Assembly: GCA_038040385.1 (NCBI GenBank) | Contig: JBBPII010000022.1 | Coordinates: forward strand, 1 to 64,000 | Source of the DNA: Gilichinskyi gelida | GTDB lineage: Bacteria > Acidobacteriota > Thermoanaerobaculia > Gp7-AA8 | Direction: 5' to 3' | Length of the DNA stretch: 64,000 nt | Shown: positions 40,693-48,847 of the stretch, piece after piece | Layout: each line of letters begins with the position of its first letter | How positions within the stretch are numbered: position 1 is the first letter of the stretch | Notes under the pieces: generated by a model | Database searches by the model: none | Seen by the model: only the letters and a program-made list of their open reading frames with translations | Told to the model about the DNA's origin: nothing | Position numbers and translations under genes: made by a program

Positions 40693-41568
40693 TTATTCGC
40701 CGCCGCGGGCTGCGCCGGAGTTTCCGGGCTGCTCGAGCGCCCAGAGAACCCGCGTGATTTCCATCTCCAGCTCGCCGTTGCTGTTCAGCGCAATCGGCCT
40801 CACGAAGACGTTCGGACGTCCCTTCTGATCAAAATGGACGGCGATCCCGAGATTATCGTCGACGTCCGAGACGATTTCATTGATGGTCTTCGGACGCGCC
40901 ATCGCCGAGAGAATGTTGCTGAGGCTGGCGATCGTCGTCGTGCTGTCGAGATGCTGATAGATGATCGAGATCTCGTCGTAGTCATGCTGATTCGGATGCT
41001 CGTTCGACGGGTCGTTGTTGACGGCTCCGCCGGCTCCACCGTCGGGGTCGTTCGTGTAATCCATGCAAGAGCCGAGATTCGCGTTGTCGAATGTCTCGTC
41101 CTGATGATCCAGCCCAAAGTCGTGGGCGATCTCCTGGCACGTCACCATCTGCCGCCATGGGGGCGTGTTGTATTGAGCCATGTTGAAGTACGTGTCATTC
41201 AACTTGGTGTAGCCCTTCGTAATGTGCGACCCGCTGATGCTGATGCCGGCAATCCCGAGCCACCCGTTCTGGCCGTACTTTTCGTTGCAGATCTCGACCA
41301 CTCCGGTGGCCGAGGCGCAGCGCCTCTGGCTCGAGAGCGGCATCTGCCACTGAACGTTGTAGTCAAGGATCGTCGACTGGTTCCAGTCAGAAACGGCAGT
41401 CGAAAGATAGGGCTCCCAAATCGGGTCGAGGTTGTCGTGCAGCTTCAGAGTGAACGGATTCGCCGTACGAGCCCAGTGATAGCCGCCCCACGAATGGCTC
41501 GCGAAGACGGGAACTGCGAACAGGGTGAGAAGAGCAAGGACCACGATCATGCGCCGGGTTATCGACAT
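40693..41568 (-). CDS. Matrixin-like metalloprotease-fold protein with QExxH motif
   Basis: 291 aa from ATG 41568 (AGGAGAGGA upstream), signal peptide MSITRRMIVVLALLTLFAVPVFA. The zinc motif reads Q145-E146-I-A-H149-D-F-G152-L-D-H155: all of HExxHxxGxxH is kept except the first His, replaced by Gln. I recall this QExGHxxGLDHQDE form from a bacterial group of matrixin-like secreted proteins, so it may be a family trait rather than a mutation. Whether it binds Zn or cuts peptides is uncertain. Confidence 0.78.
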   Translation of the reverse strand: MSITRRMIVVLALLTLFAVPVFASHSWGGYHWARTANPFTLKLHDNLDPIWEPYLSTAVSDWNQSTILDYNVQWQMPLSSQRRCASATGVVEICNEKYGQNGWLGIAGISISGSHITKGYTKLNDTYFNMAQYNTPPWRQMVTCQEIAHDFGLDHQDETFDNANLGSCMDYTNDPDGGAGGAVNNDPSNEHPNQHDYDEISIIYQHLDSTTTIASLSNILSAMARPKTINEIVSDVDDNLGIAVHFDQKGRPNVFVRPIALNSNGELEMEITRVLWALEQPGNSGAARGGE

Positions 41569-41831
41569 AGTAATTCCTCTCCTTTTATCGGTTGATGGGC
41601 GAACGACAAGGCAAGGGAACTGCCACAAAACCGTGAACGAGCTTACCTATTAACGCGATTAGGGTTACAGAACATGAGCCTCGGGCGGTGGTCGTCAAGT
41701 GGTTAGTTGTTGACCCGAAGTGACCATTACCATAGCTTTTTGACGGGTCAATTGATTTCGGCTGTGCTCAAAATTGATCCACCCGATGCGCCGTTTTTGG
41801 CGTCTCAAATACAAGGCGAACCTTGCGTTTC
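41569..41831. promoter_or_regulatory. Divergent intergenic region with a possible sigma70-type promoter
   Basis: This 263-bp gap is clearly less GC-rich than the rest of the window. On the plus strand TTGACC (from about 41711), 17 bp and TAGCTT could be -35 and -10 boxes for the sorbosone dehydrogenase gene. No hairpin with a T-run and no further open frame was seen. The assignment is by eye only. Confidence 0.3.
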
Positions 41832-43034
41832 ATGAAACACCGCGCCCTCACCGCCGTCCTCCTTCTCGCCTGCCGCGAGTCCGCGCAGCTCGCGGCGGTC
41901 GCGGCGGCGAACGATCCCACGCTGCGCCACCACGACATTCGCTTCGAGCAGTTGCCGGCGCCGTTCGCCACGCCGTCGTCGGGCAATCCGCCGACGGTCG
42001 CCTCGCAGCCCGCCGACGCGCAGTTGCATCTGCCGCCCCACTTTCGCATCTCGCTCTACGCCACGGGGCTCGACGACCCGCGCACCATGCTGCTGGCGCC
42101 GAACGGCGACGTGCTCGTCGCCGAGCCGGGCGCCGGCAAGATCACCCTCCTGCGCGGCGGGAAGAAATTCACTTTCGCCTCCGGTCTCAACGAGCCGTTC
42201 GGGCTCGCCTTCCACGGGCCGTGGCTCTACGTCGGCAACACCGACTCCGTCGTCCGGCTGCCGTACACCGCCGGGCAGACGTCGTCGACGGCCAAGCCGC
42301 AGCAGCTCGCGACGCTGCCCGACGGCGGCCACTCCACGCGCGGCGTCCTCTTCAACCGCGCGGGGACGAAGATGTACGTGAGCATCGGCTCCCACTCGAA
42401 CGTCAACCCCGGCGAGGAGCCGCGGCGCGCCGCGATCGTGGAATTCAATCCCGACGGCGGCGCGGGACGCATCTTCGCCTCGGGGCTGCGCAATCCGATC
42501 GGCATGGCGTGGGAGCCTTCCGGCGGCGCGCTCTGGACGGTGGTCAACGAGCGCGACGGCCTGGGCGACGATCTCGTCCCCGACTACACGACCGAGGTCC
42601 GCGACGGCGCCTTCTACGGCTGGCCCTACGCCTACCTCGGGCCGCACGAGGAGCCGCGGCGTCGCGGCGAGCGTCCCGATCTGGTGAAGAAGACCATCCC
42701 GCCCACGCTGCTGATCCAGGCGCATTCGGCGCCCATCGGCATCACCTTCTACACCGGTACGATGTTCCCGGCGCAGTACCGCGGCGCGGCGTTCGTCGGG
42801 CTGCACGGCTCCTGGAACCGCACGCTGCGCACCGGCTACAAAATCATCAGCATTCCGTTCAAAAACGGTAAGCCGGCCGGCGGATACGACGATTTCGTCG
42901 TCGGCTGGTCGCCTGACGAGCGCGGCCGCCGCGTGTGGGGCCGTCCCGCCTGCCTGCTCGTTCTCGGCGACGGATCCCTCCTCATTTCCGACGACGGCGC
43001 CGGAAAAATCTGGCGCGTGACCTACGGTCGGTGA
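41832..43034 (+). CDS. PQQ-dependent sorbosone/glucose dehydrogenase-like protein
   Basis: 400 aa, weak signal peptide (MKHRALTAVLLLACRESAQLAAVAAA). The six-bladed propeller pattern is clear: LPPHFRISLYATGLDDPRTMLLAPNGDVLVAE, GSHSNVNPGEEPRRAAIVEFNPDG, ASGLRNPIGMAWEP, DGAFYGWPYAY and GITFYTGTMFPAQYRGAAFVGLHGSWNR are typical of PQQ-dependent sugar dehydrogenase-like soluble enzymes. Probably a periplasmic dehydrogenase of an aldose or sorbosone; cofactor and substrate not proven. Confidence 0.87.
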   Translation: MKHRALTAVLLLACRESAQLAAVAAANDPTLRHHDIRFEQLPAPFATPSSGNPPTVASQPADAQLHLPPHFRISLYATGLDDPRTMLLAPNGDVLVAEPGAGKITLLRGGKKFTFASGLNEPFGLAFHGPWLYVGNTDSVVRLPYTAGQTSSTAKPQQLATLPDGGHSTRGVLFNRAGTKMYVSIGSHSNVNPGEEPRRAAIVEFNPDGGAGRIFASGLRNPIGMAWEPSGGALWTVVNERDGLGDDLVPDYTTEVRDGAFYGWPYAYLGPHEEPRRRGERPDLVKKTIPPTLLIQAHSAPIGITFYTGTMFPAQYRGAAFVGLHGSWNRTLRTGYKIISIPFKNGKPAGGYDDFVVGWSPDERGRRVWGRPACLLVLGDGSLLISDDGAGKIWRVTYGR

Positions 43035-43071
43035 CGATCTTGCAATTCGATTTGGCGGAGGACGAAATCGA

Positions 43072-43476
43072 ATGGCAAGAAAGAGCGCGGTCGGGCGAGC
43101 CGGCAAGGCGATTGCCCGGACCGCAAAGAAACTCACCTCGAAACTGCGTCCCGGCAGACGGAAAAAAGCAGAGCCCGTAACGGCGAAGGTGACGACGCGC
43201 AAGACGCCGAAGGTGAAGACTGCGCGCGCGACGCCGCGCACGGCCGCGCGTGCTACGAAGCGCACCTCCGACATCCCTCTGGACGTCGTGGCCCGCACCT
43301 ACTCGCCGACGCAGACCAGTCTCAAGTCCTCGTTCCGCGCCAACGGCGCCGACCGCCAGCGCGATCAGGACGTGCCGGTCGAGGGTTGGAAGGACGAAGA
43401 CCACTACACCAACAAGTCTGAGGACCCGCGCATCGGGACGCACGGCCGCGTCTACGAGCCGGGAGAGAAGAACTGA
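43072..43476 (+). CDS. Histone H1-like basic protein
   Basis: 134 aa with GGCGGAGGACG upstream of the ATG. The first 75 residues are Lys/Arg/Ala/Thr-rich (RKSAVGRAGKAIARTAKKLTSKLRPGRRKK, TPKVKTARATPRTAARATKR) like the C-terminal tails of histone H1 and bacterial Hc1/AlgP-type nucleoid proteins. The acidic C-terminal half (DQDVPVEGWKDEDHYTNKSEDPRIGTHGRVYEPGE) is unusual. It could bind DNA or RNA; not shown. A second small gene follows 10 nt later. Confidence 0.7.
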   Translation: MARKSAVGRAGKAIARTAKKLTSKLRPGRRKKAEPVTAKVTTRKTPKVKTARATPRTAARATKRTSDIPLDVVARTYSPTQTSLKSSFRANGADRQRDQDVPVEGWKDEDHYTNKSEDPRIGTHGRVYEPGEKN

Positions 43477-43486
43477 GGAGAACGAC

Positions 43487-43840
43487 ATGGAAAGCTACGG
43501 AACGACAGGCATCACCAGCGCCCCCGGCAGCGGCTCGGGGCTCGGCACCGGCGATGGCGCCGGGGTCTGCGCCTCGTGCGGACAGGCGCTGGGCGGCAAC
43601 AGCGGGATCGAGCAGCTTCTCGGCAAGCTCGGAATCAGCAGCGACATGATCGCCAATCTGAAGTCGTCGATGCAGGACATCGACGTCGAGGAGTACCTCA
43701 ACACCGCGCGCGACTACCTCAAGACCGGCACGAACAAGGCGACGAACTTCGCCAAGGAGAATCCCGGCAAGGTCGCCGCCGGCGCCGCGGTGCTGGCCAT
43801 CGGCGCCGGACTGCTGATCAGCGCCTTGAATCGAGAGTAG
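43487..43840 (+). CDS. Small protein with Gly-rich/Cys motif and DUF883-like membrane tail
   Basis: 117 aa with TGAGGAGAACG upstream. A Gly/Ser-rich N-terminus with CASCGQ is followed by a helical segment (IEQLLGKLGISSDMIANLKSSMQDIDVEEYLNTARDYLKTGTNKATNFAKENP) and a C-terminal membrane anchor (GKVAAGAAVLAIGAGLLISAL), the layout of YqjD/ElaB (DUF883) tail-anchored proteins. Its TAG stop lies in the family G repeat. Coupled by position to the histone-like gene. Confidence 0.7.
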   Translation: MESYGTTGITSAPGSGSGLGTGDGAGVCASCGQALGGNSGIEQLLGKLGISSDMIANLKSSMQDIDVEEYLNTARDYLKTGTNKATNFAKENPGKVAAGAAVLAIGAGLLISALNRE

Positions 43841-43902
43841 GGGCGCGTGGCAACGCGCCCGGTACTCCGGGGGTGGCGGGCGCGCTGCTGCGCGCCCCTA
43901 CT
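43836..43902. repeat. Palindromic element, family G
   Basis: Inverted repeat of 67 bp: AGTAGGGGCGCG + TGGCAACGCGCCCG on the left, CGGGCGCGCTGCTG + CGCGCCCCTACT on the right. It contains the TAG stop of the upstream gene (43838-43840) and the GTG start (43847) plus about the first 18 codons of the polysaccharide deacetylase. No other in-frame start is available downstream before the deacetylase domain. Confidence 0.75.
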
Positions 43903-44770
43903 TGCGCTGCTTACAACGGCCGCCGCTGCGCAACCGCAGCGGACGGTCGCGTTGACCTTCGACGACATCCCCGGCGTCGCCTATCCGGGCGCGGACGTCT
44001 GCGACGCCCGCGCCGTCAGCGCCTGGAACGCCAAGCTCCTGGCCACGCTGCGCGCGCACCGCGCGCCCGCCCTCGGCTTGGTCGTCGCCTCGAACACTTG
44101 CGACGGGTCGGTGCCGCTGGCGCCGATCCTCGACGCCTGGCTCGCCGCCGGCCACGGTCTCGGCAATCACACCTTCTCCCATCGCGACTTCAACGCCATG
44201 ACCCTCGCCGAGTACGAAAAGGACGTCATCCGTGGCGAGGCGCCGCTGCGCGCCGCGCTCGCGCGGCACGGCCGGAAGCTCGTCTACTTCCGCCATCCGC
44301 TTCTCCACACCGGCGACACCGCCGCGAAGAAGGCGGGGCTGGCCGCCTTTCTCCGGCAGCGCGGCTACGTGGTCGCGCCGGTGACGCTCGACAATCAGGA
44401 ATGGGTCTTCGCCAACGCGTACGCGCGAACGCTCGACAAGCGCATCGCCGAGGCGTACGTCCCGTTCATGGAGTCGACGGTGGCGTTCTTCGAGAAGCGG
44501 ACGGGCGAGGTCGTGGGCCGCGACATCCCGCAAATCCTCCTGCTCCACATGAACGCGCTGAACGCCGATACGCTCGATGAGCTGCTGCGCATGTTCGAGC
44601 GGCGCGGCTACCGCTTCATCACCGTCGACGAGGCGCTGCGCGACCCCGCGTACGCCCTGCGAGACGGCTACACCGGCCGGCAGGGAATCTCGTGGATTCA
44701 CCGGTGGGGAGTGGCGAAAGGGATGCCGGTGATGATGGAGCCGCGAGAACCGGATTGGGTTCGCCGTTGA
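43847..44770 (+). CDS. Polysaccharide deacetylase family protein
   Basis: 307 aa. The NodB domain has ALTFDDIPG (catalytic/metal Asp) and GNHTFSHRDF (metal His pair), with RHPLLHTG and LLLHMNALNADTLDELL in the remaining motifs. It is probably secreted: residues 8-28 form a signal (LRGWRARCCAPLLALLTTAAAA). The start GTG and the N-terminal signal codons lie in the family G palindromic repeat at 43836-43902. Likely removes acetyl or N-acyl groups from cell-wall or matrix glycans. Confidence 0.87.
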   Translation: MATRPVLRGWRARCCAPLLALLTTAAAAQPQRTVALTFDDIPGVAYPGADVCDARAVSAWNAKLLATLRAHRAPALGLVVASNTCDGSVPLAPILDAWLAAGHGLGNHTFSHRDFNAMTLAEYEKDVIRGEAPLRAALARHGRKLVYFRHPLLHTGDTAAKKAGLAAFLRQRGYVVAPVTLDNQEWVFANAYARTLDKRIAEAYVPFMESTVAFFEKRTGEVVGRDIPQILLLHMNALNADTLDELLRMFERRGYRFITVDEALRDPAYALRDGYTGRQGISWIHRWGVAKGMPVMMEPREPDWVRR

Positions 44771-44825
44771 TGTGGGACGGGTTCTCTAACCCGTCGGGCG
44801 GACGGGTTGAGAACCCGTCCCACAT
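44770..44825. repeat. Palindromic element, family E
   Basis: Inverted repeat: ATGTGGGACGGGTTCTC and TAACCCGTC on the left; GACGGGTTGAG and AACCCGTCCCACAT on the right. It separates converging genes and abuts the stop codons of both (TGA 44768-44770 and minus-strand TAA 44828-44826). Its right half recurs in the coding sequence of the VOC gene at 21461-21487. Confidence 0.82.
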
Positions 44826-46241
44826 TTACTTTTTCTTGTCCATCGCCCGTTTGAATGCCAGGGCCATGGCGCTTTCGCTCTCGGTCGACGGCTCGCCGCG
44901 GTCGTCCATGAAGCGCACGTACTCGTCGCGCTCGGCGGCGGCTTTCGCGGCCTCGTGGCTCAGCGAGATGCGCTTGCGCTGCGGATCGACGCTCATCACG
45001 CGCACCGGAAGCTTCGTCCCCGCCTCGTAGGCGCGGGAGGGATCGCCGCCCGGCGGCACCACGATCTCGGAGTTCGGGACCAGACCGGTCAGGCCCGGCT
45101 CGAGTTGCACGAAGATCCCCGGCGCGCCGCCGTGATCCACCGTCCCCTCGACCACCCGCCCAACCGCGTACTTCTGCGCGGCGTTCTCCCACGGATCGTT
45201 CGCCGCGACTTCGCGCAGCGACAGCGACAGGCGCTTGCGCGACGGATCGACCTCGCGCACCCAGCCGGTGACGTGCGTGCCGATGGCGATCGACTCATCG
45301 CCCTGCTTCACGCCGAACGGGAGCTGCGAGTAATGAACGAGACCGTCGATGCCCGGCTCGACCTCCACGAAGAGGCCGAAGTCGGTGGTGCGGACGATGG
45401 TCCCGCTGAACGGCGCGCCGGCCGGATAGCGATCGCCGACATCCGACCAGGGGTCGGGCTCCTGGTCCTTCATCGACAGCGAGATGCGCTTGCCGTCGTT
45501 TTCGAGCTTGATCACCTTGACGCGGACGTGCTGGCCGAGGGTGACCACTTCTTTCGGATCGGTCACCCGGCGGCGGCTCATCTCGGAGACGTGCAGCAGG
45601 CCGTCGACGCCGCCGAGGTCGACGAAGGCGCCGAAGGGAGTGATGGTCTTGATGATGCCGTCCAGCTCGGCGCCCGGCGTGATCGCCTTGCGGGTCTCGT
45701 CGGCCTTCTGGGCGGCCGCTTCCTTCATCAGGGCGGCGCGGGAGACGACGATGCGGCGGCCGTCGTCGGAGAGCTCGGTGACTCGGAACTCGTACGCCTG
45801 GCCGATGAACTGGTCGGGATTCTCGATCTTGCCGAGGGCGATTTGCGAGAGGGGGCAGAAGGCGCGGAGGCCGCCGATGTTGACGTCGAAGCCGCCCTTG
45901 TTGCGGGCGGCGATCTTCCCTTCGACCGGCAGGCGGTTCTCGTACATCTGGCGCAGCAGGTCGAGGTTGGCCTTTCCGCGCGCGAGCTTCCGCGAGATGC
46001 GGATCTCGGGCGAGGTCTTGACGACCGTGCCTTCCACGCTGTCGCCGACTCCCAGTCCGTCGAGCTCGGCGGTGGCCATGACGGCTTCCGATGGGCCGCC
46101 GTAGGAGACGAAGGCGTCGTCGCCGCGGATGGAGACGATCTGGCCGGTGAGCAGTTCACCCTGCTCGGGAGTTTTGAAATTCAGGCTCGCTTCGAACGCC
46201 TCAGCAAAGCTGGTTTCGGCGTTTTCTCTCGACTGGGTCAT
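44826..46241 (-). CDS. S1 RNA-binding domain protein (ribosomal protein S1-like)
   Basis: 471 aa from ATG 46241. Five S1 motifs can be counted (about residues 30-90, 104-170, 188-255, 275-345, 362-430), for example GAELDGIIKTITPFGAFVDLGGVDGLLHVSEMS followed by VRVKVIKLENDGKRISLSMK. Bacterial ribosomal S1 usually has six repeats and 550 or more residues, so this is a slightly short S1 or a dedicated RNA-binding relative. It probably helps mRNA binding on the ribosome. The family E repeat abuts its stop. Confidence 0.87.
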   Translation of the reverse strand: MTQSRENAETSFAEAFEASLNFKTPEQGELLTGQIVSIRGDDAFVSYGGPSEAVMATAELDGLGVGDSVEGTVVKTSPEIRISRKLARGKANLDLLRQMYENRLPVEGKIAARNKGGFDVNIGGLRAFCPLSQIALGKIENPDQFIGQAYEFRVTELSDDGRRIVVSRAALMKEAAAQKADETRKAITPGAELDGIIKTITPFGAFVDLGGVDGLLHVSEMSRRRVTDPKEVVTLGQHVRVKVIKLENDGKRISLSMKDQEPDPWSDVGDRYPAGAPFSGTIVRTTDFGLFVEVEPGIDGLVHYSQLPFGVKQGDESIAIGTHVTGWVREVDPSRKRLSLSLREVAANDPWENAAQKYAVGRVVEGTVDHGGAPGIFVQLEPGLTGLVPNSEIVVPPGGDPSRAYEAGTKLPVRVMSVDPQRKRISLSHEAAKAAAERDEYVRFMDDRGEPSTESESAMALAFKRAMDKKK

Positions 46242-46382
46242 TGGCTGCAAAAACCTTTCAGATGATTGCTCTCTCAGGTCCGTGAGAACGGTTGGGCAGC
46301 GTATCTTACTAGAAACTGGACACGGCCGGTGCAGGGGGAACGCCGATCGGAGGCCGCATGATTCCGCAAAAAAATGTTCGCC

Positions 46383-46543
46383 GCCACTTGCCGGCCGGGA
46401 GGGTCGAACCTATGTTGTTGCTCCCTGCCGCGCCGGATGCACCACGGCTGATGTCAACGGCGCGGGAGGTCGCTCCGAAACGCTGTGGATTACGGGGCGC
46501 GTCGATTCGAATGCCCTCTGGTGGCTGTCAACGGATCGAGAAC
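46383..46543 (+). ncRNA. Candidate structured non-coding RNA upstream of a terminator
   Basis: The 350-bp gap 46242-46593 has no credible gene. A rod-like structure can be drawn: GCCAC (46383-46387) with GTGGC (46521-46525); CCGGGAGGG (46395-46403) with CCCTCTGG (46514-46521, one bulge); TCGAA (46404-46408) with TTCGA (46506-46510); and an inner stem CCGCGCC (46428-46434) with GGCGCGG (46459-46465). It ends in a good plus-strand terminator at 46545-46582. The overall rod with a closing stem, bulge and terminal arm recalls 6S RNA, but no sequence match was verified. Confidence 0.4.
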
Positions 46544-46544
46544 G

Positions 46545-46582
46545 GGCCCGCGAGACCAGAGATCGCGGGCCTCTTCGTTTTT
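46545..46582 (+). terminator. Intrinsic terminator just before the histidine phosphatase gene
   Basis: GGCCCGCGA and TCGCGGGCC form a 9-bp perfect stem with a 9-nt loop, followed by TCTTCGTTTTT on the plus strand. The ATG of the phosphatase gene is only about 12 nt beyond the T-run. It either ends the structured RNA upstream or works as an attenuator for the phosphatase gene. Confidence 0.85.
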
Positions 46583-46593
46583 GTCGGCGTACG

Positions 46594-47268
46594 ATGGCGC
46601 GCATGACCACGCGCGTCTTCCTCGTCCGCCACGGCTTGACCGAGCTCTCCGCCGAGGACCGTTTCGCCGGGGCGATCGACGTCCTTCTCTCCGATGCCGG
46701 GCGCGAGCAGGCCCGCCGGCTCGGCGCGCGGCTGGCGTCCGAGGCGATCACCGTCGCGTACGCCAGCCCGCTCGAGCGAACCATGGAGACCGCCAGGCTG
46801 GTGGTCGAGCCGCACGGACTCGAGGTTCGCGCGAACGACGGCCTGCGCGAGATCGCGCACGGGCGGTGGGAGGGGAAAACGCGCGCCGAGGTGGAGCGTG
46901 AGTTCCCCGAGGAGTACTCGCGTTACGAGCACGACCCCTACTCGTTCGCGCCGAGCGGCGGCGAGACGGGGCTGCAGGTGACGGCCCGCGCGCTGCCGGC
47001 GCTGCTGCGCATCGTCGAGGAGCACTGCGACCAGCGGATCCTCATCGTCTCGCATAAGGCCACCATCCGCCTCCTGCTCAGTACTTTGTTGGGATTCGAT
47101 CCGCGCAAGTACCGCGACCGTCTCGATCAAGCGCTCTGCGCGCTCAACGTCATCGACTTCAAGAACCTCACCCACCCGCGGCTGACGCTGTTCAACGACA
47201 CCGCGCACTACGACTTCATCCCGGACGTCCCGCACGGGCGGCTGTCGAAGGTGTGGAATGAGAAGTGA
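46594..47268 (+). CDS. Histidine phosphatase superfamily protein
   Basis: 224 aa. FLVRHGLTELSAEDRFAG contains the RHG catalytic His, with further motifs ASPLERTMETARLV and ILIVSHKATIRLLL. It belongs to the phosphoglycerate mutase-like (GpmB/CobC/PhoE) group; the substrate is not determined. The ATG at 46594 is used; ATG 46603 (MTTRVF) is also possible. It sits directly behind a structured RNA and terminator and ends 3 nt before the converging Ig-like gene. Confidence 0.87.
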   Translation: MARMTTRVFLVRHGLTELSAEDRFAGAIDVLLSDAGREQARRLGARLASEAITVAYASPLERTMETARLVVEPHGLEVRANDGLREIAHGRWEGKTRAEVEREFPEEYSRYEHDPYSFAPSGGETGLQVTARALPALLRIVEEHCDQRILIVSHKATIRLLLSTLLGFDPRKYRDRLDQALCALNVIDFKNLTHPRLTLFNDTAHYDFIPDVPHGRLSKVWNEK

Positions 47269-47271
47269 GGA

Positions 47272-48840
47272 TCATTTCACCAGGAACTGCCCGCGCCCCA
47301 GCAACGGGTCGCTCGAGTAGTAGATCCGCAGGTTCTGCCCTTTGTCGTTGACGGTGACCGACTGGATGCGCCAGATGCCGCGCGGCGCCTTCGAGTCGAG
47401 GCGGAACGTTCCCGCCCACATGTCGCCGCCTTCGGGCGCGAAGGCGAAGAACGTCCCGGCATTGGTCCCCGGCCCGCTCACCTGGCCGCTCAAGCCGCCG
47501 ATGCCGCAGGTGTCGTCGGTGACCACCACGCGCACGGTCATCGTCGGCTCGCCCTGACCGATGATGAGGGCGGTCTTGTCGAGCGTCAGGTTTTGAATCA
47601 CCGGCGGCGTGTTGTCGCACGAATTGCCGGCGATGTTGAGGCGCACCGCGGCGATCAGCGGGTTGTCCATCCGGATGGTGGTGTAGTTGTTGGCGTTGTC
47701 CTGCAACTGCACCTGCTCGAGCTGCCACTCGCCGCAGTCGAGGCACTCGGGCGGGTTGATCAGGCATTCCCAGGTGTCGCCCTCGGTCTTCTTGCAGCCG
47801 AAGCCGAGGCGGGCGTGCTTGGACGGACTGACGAAAACGGCGGAGATCAGCCGCACGCCGGACTTGTCGTCCTCGGCCTCGATGAAGAGGCTGTTGGACT
47901 CGCCGCTGTGCATGGCGCGGCGGGCGATGGAGACCGCGCGCAGCGTGGGCGGCGCGGCGTCGGACCGCGAGGAGAGGACGCGCAGCACCGCGTTCGGCGG
48001 CACCGACCCCTGCGCGTAGCTGAGCGTGGTCATGTTGGTGGCCAGATCGCTCAGGTTCAGGAAGCTGATCTTCCACGTCCCTTCCTCGGCGTCTTTCGGG
48101 ATGGTGATGCGGCTGACGTAGCGGTCGGTCTCCCCCTGGCGCTGCTGCGCGAAGCCCTGCAGCGCCTTCCCGGTGGGGCTGGTCAGGGTGCCGGAGATGC
48201 CGCGGATGCCGCTGAGATTGTCCGTGGCGTTGATGACCAGCATCGTCTCTTCGCCGTCGCGGATCTGCGGCGGATTGAACTCGATGGCCAGGAGCTGCGG
48301 CGGTGCGGTGTCGGAGTCAGGATCGGCCGGCTCCTCGTTCGCCGGCTTCGACGACGTCTCGGGAGTCATGGTCGAGGTGTGCTGGACGGTCGGCGGCTGC
48401 GCGGCGTGCGAGCCGCCGCTGACGGCGTTGACGATCGGCTTCAGGAGGCGCGTGAGCGCCGACTGCGGCTTCTGCGGCGGCGCGGCCGCGGGTTTCGTCG
48501 GCTGCTGCGCCTCGGCCGCGCTCTGCACCGCCGCCGCCTCCGGCGTGTTGCCCATGGCCAGCAGCTCGCGGTAGCGCTGCTCGCGGGTCTGTGTGTTGAC
48601 GCGCGCGCTCTCGGGCGCGCGTCCGGAGGCGGGGGCGGTCACACTGACGATGGTGTCGACGGACGGCTGCGCGGCCGGTGTCGGCGCGGTGCTGGCCGTC
48701 GTCGCCACGGCCGCCTGAGGCGCGGACGCCGCCTCCATGGCCCGGTACGAGCGGATACGGAATCCGAGCGCCACGGCGAACGCGATCGAGAGGAGCGTCA
48801 GGAAGACGGGCAGAAATGCTAGGCGGACTTTGGCGGCCAC
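47272..48840 (-). CDS. Membrane-anchored multi-domain Ig-like protein
   Basis: 522 aa from a GTG start. One N-terminal membrane helix (RLAFLPVFLTLLSIAFAVALGF) and a 150-residue Ala/Pro/Thr-rich linker place three tandem beta-sandwich repeats in the periplasm (about residues 185-290, 296-395, 400-520). Each has a PP-x-L core and an SGV/I-RxIS/SGxL turn (for example ATDNLSGIRGISGTLTSPTG, EDDKSGVRLISAVFVSPS, DTCGIGGLSGQVSGPG). Similar repeats occur in exported adhesin-like proteins. Function unknown. The ApaG gene lies 7 nt upstream. Confidence 0.75.
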   Translation of the reverse strand: MAAKVRLAFLPVFLTLLSIAFAVALGFRIRSYRAMEAASAPQAAVATTASTAPTPAAQPSVDTIVSVTAPASGRAPESARVNTQTREQRYRELLAMGNTPEAAAVQSAAEAQQPTKPAAAPPQKPQSALTRLLKPIVNAVSGGSHAAQPPTVQHTSTMTPETSSKPANEEPADPDSDTAPPQLLAIEFNPPQIRDGEETMLVINATDNLSGIRGISGTLTSPTGKALQGFAQQRQGETDRYVSRITIPKDAEEGTWKISFLNLSDLATNMTTLSYAQGSVPPNAVLRVLSSRSDAAPPTLRAVSIARRAMHSGESNSLFIEAEDDKSGVRLISAVFVSPSKHARLGFGCKKTEGDTWECLINPPECLDCGEWQLEQVQLQDNANNYTTIRMDNPLIAAVRLNIAGNSCDNTPPVIQNLTLDKTALIIGQGEPTMTVRVVVTDDTCGIGGLSGQVSGPGTNAGTFFAFAPEGGDMWAGTFRLDSKAPRGIWRIQSVTVNDKGQNLRIYYSSDPLLGRGQFLVK

Positions 48841-48847
48841 GGAAAGC

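Noticed and set aside
46501..46530. A tRNA T-arm-like sequence (GATTCGAAT)
   Set aside because: No acceptor stem, anticodon arm or CCA end can be placed around it; the segment instead fits the structured RNA model.
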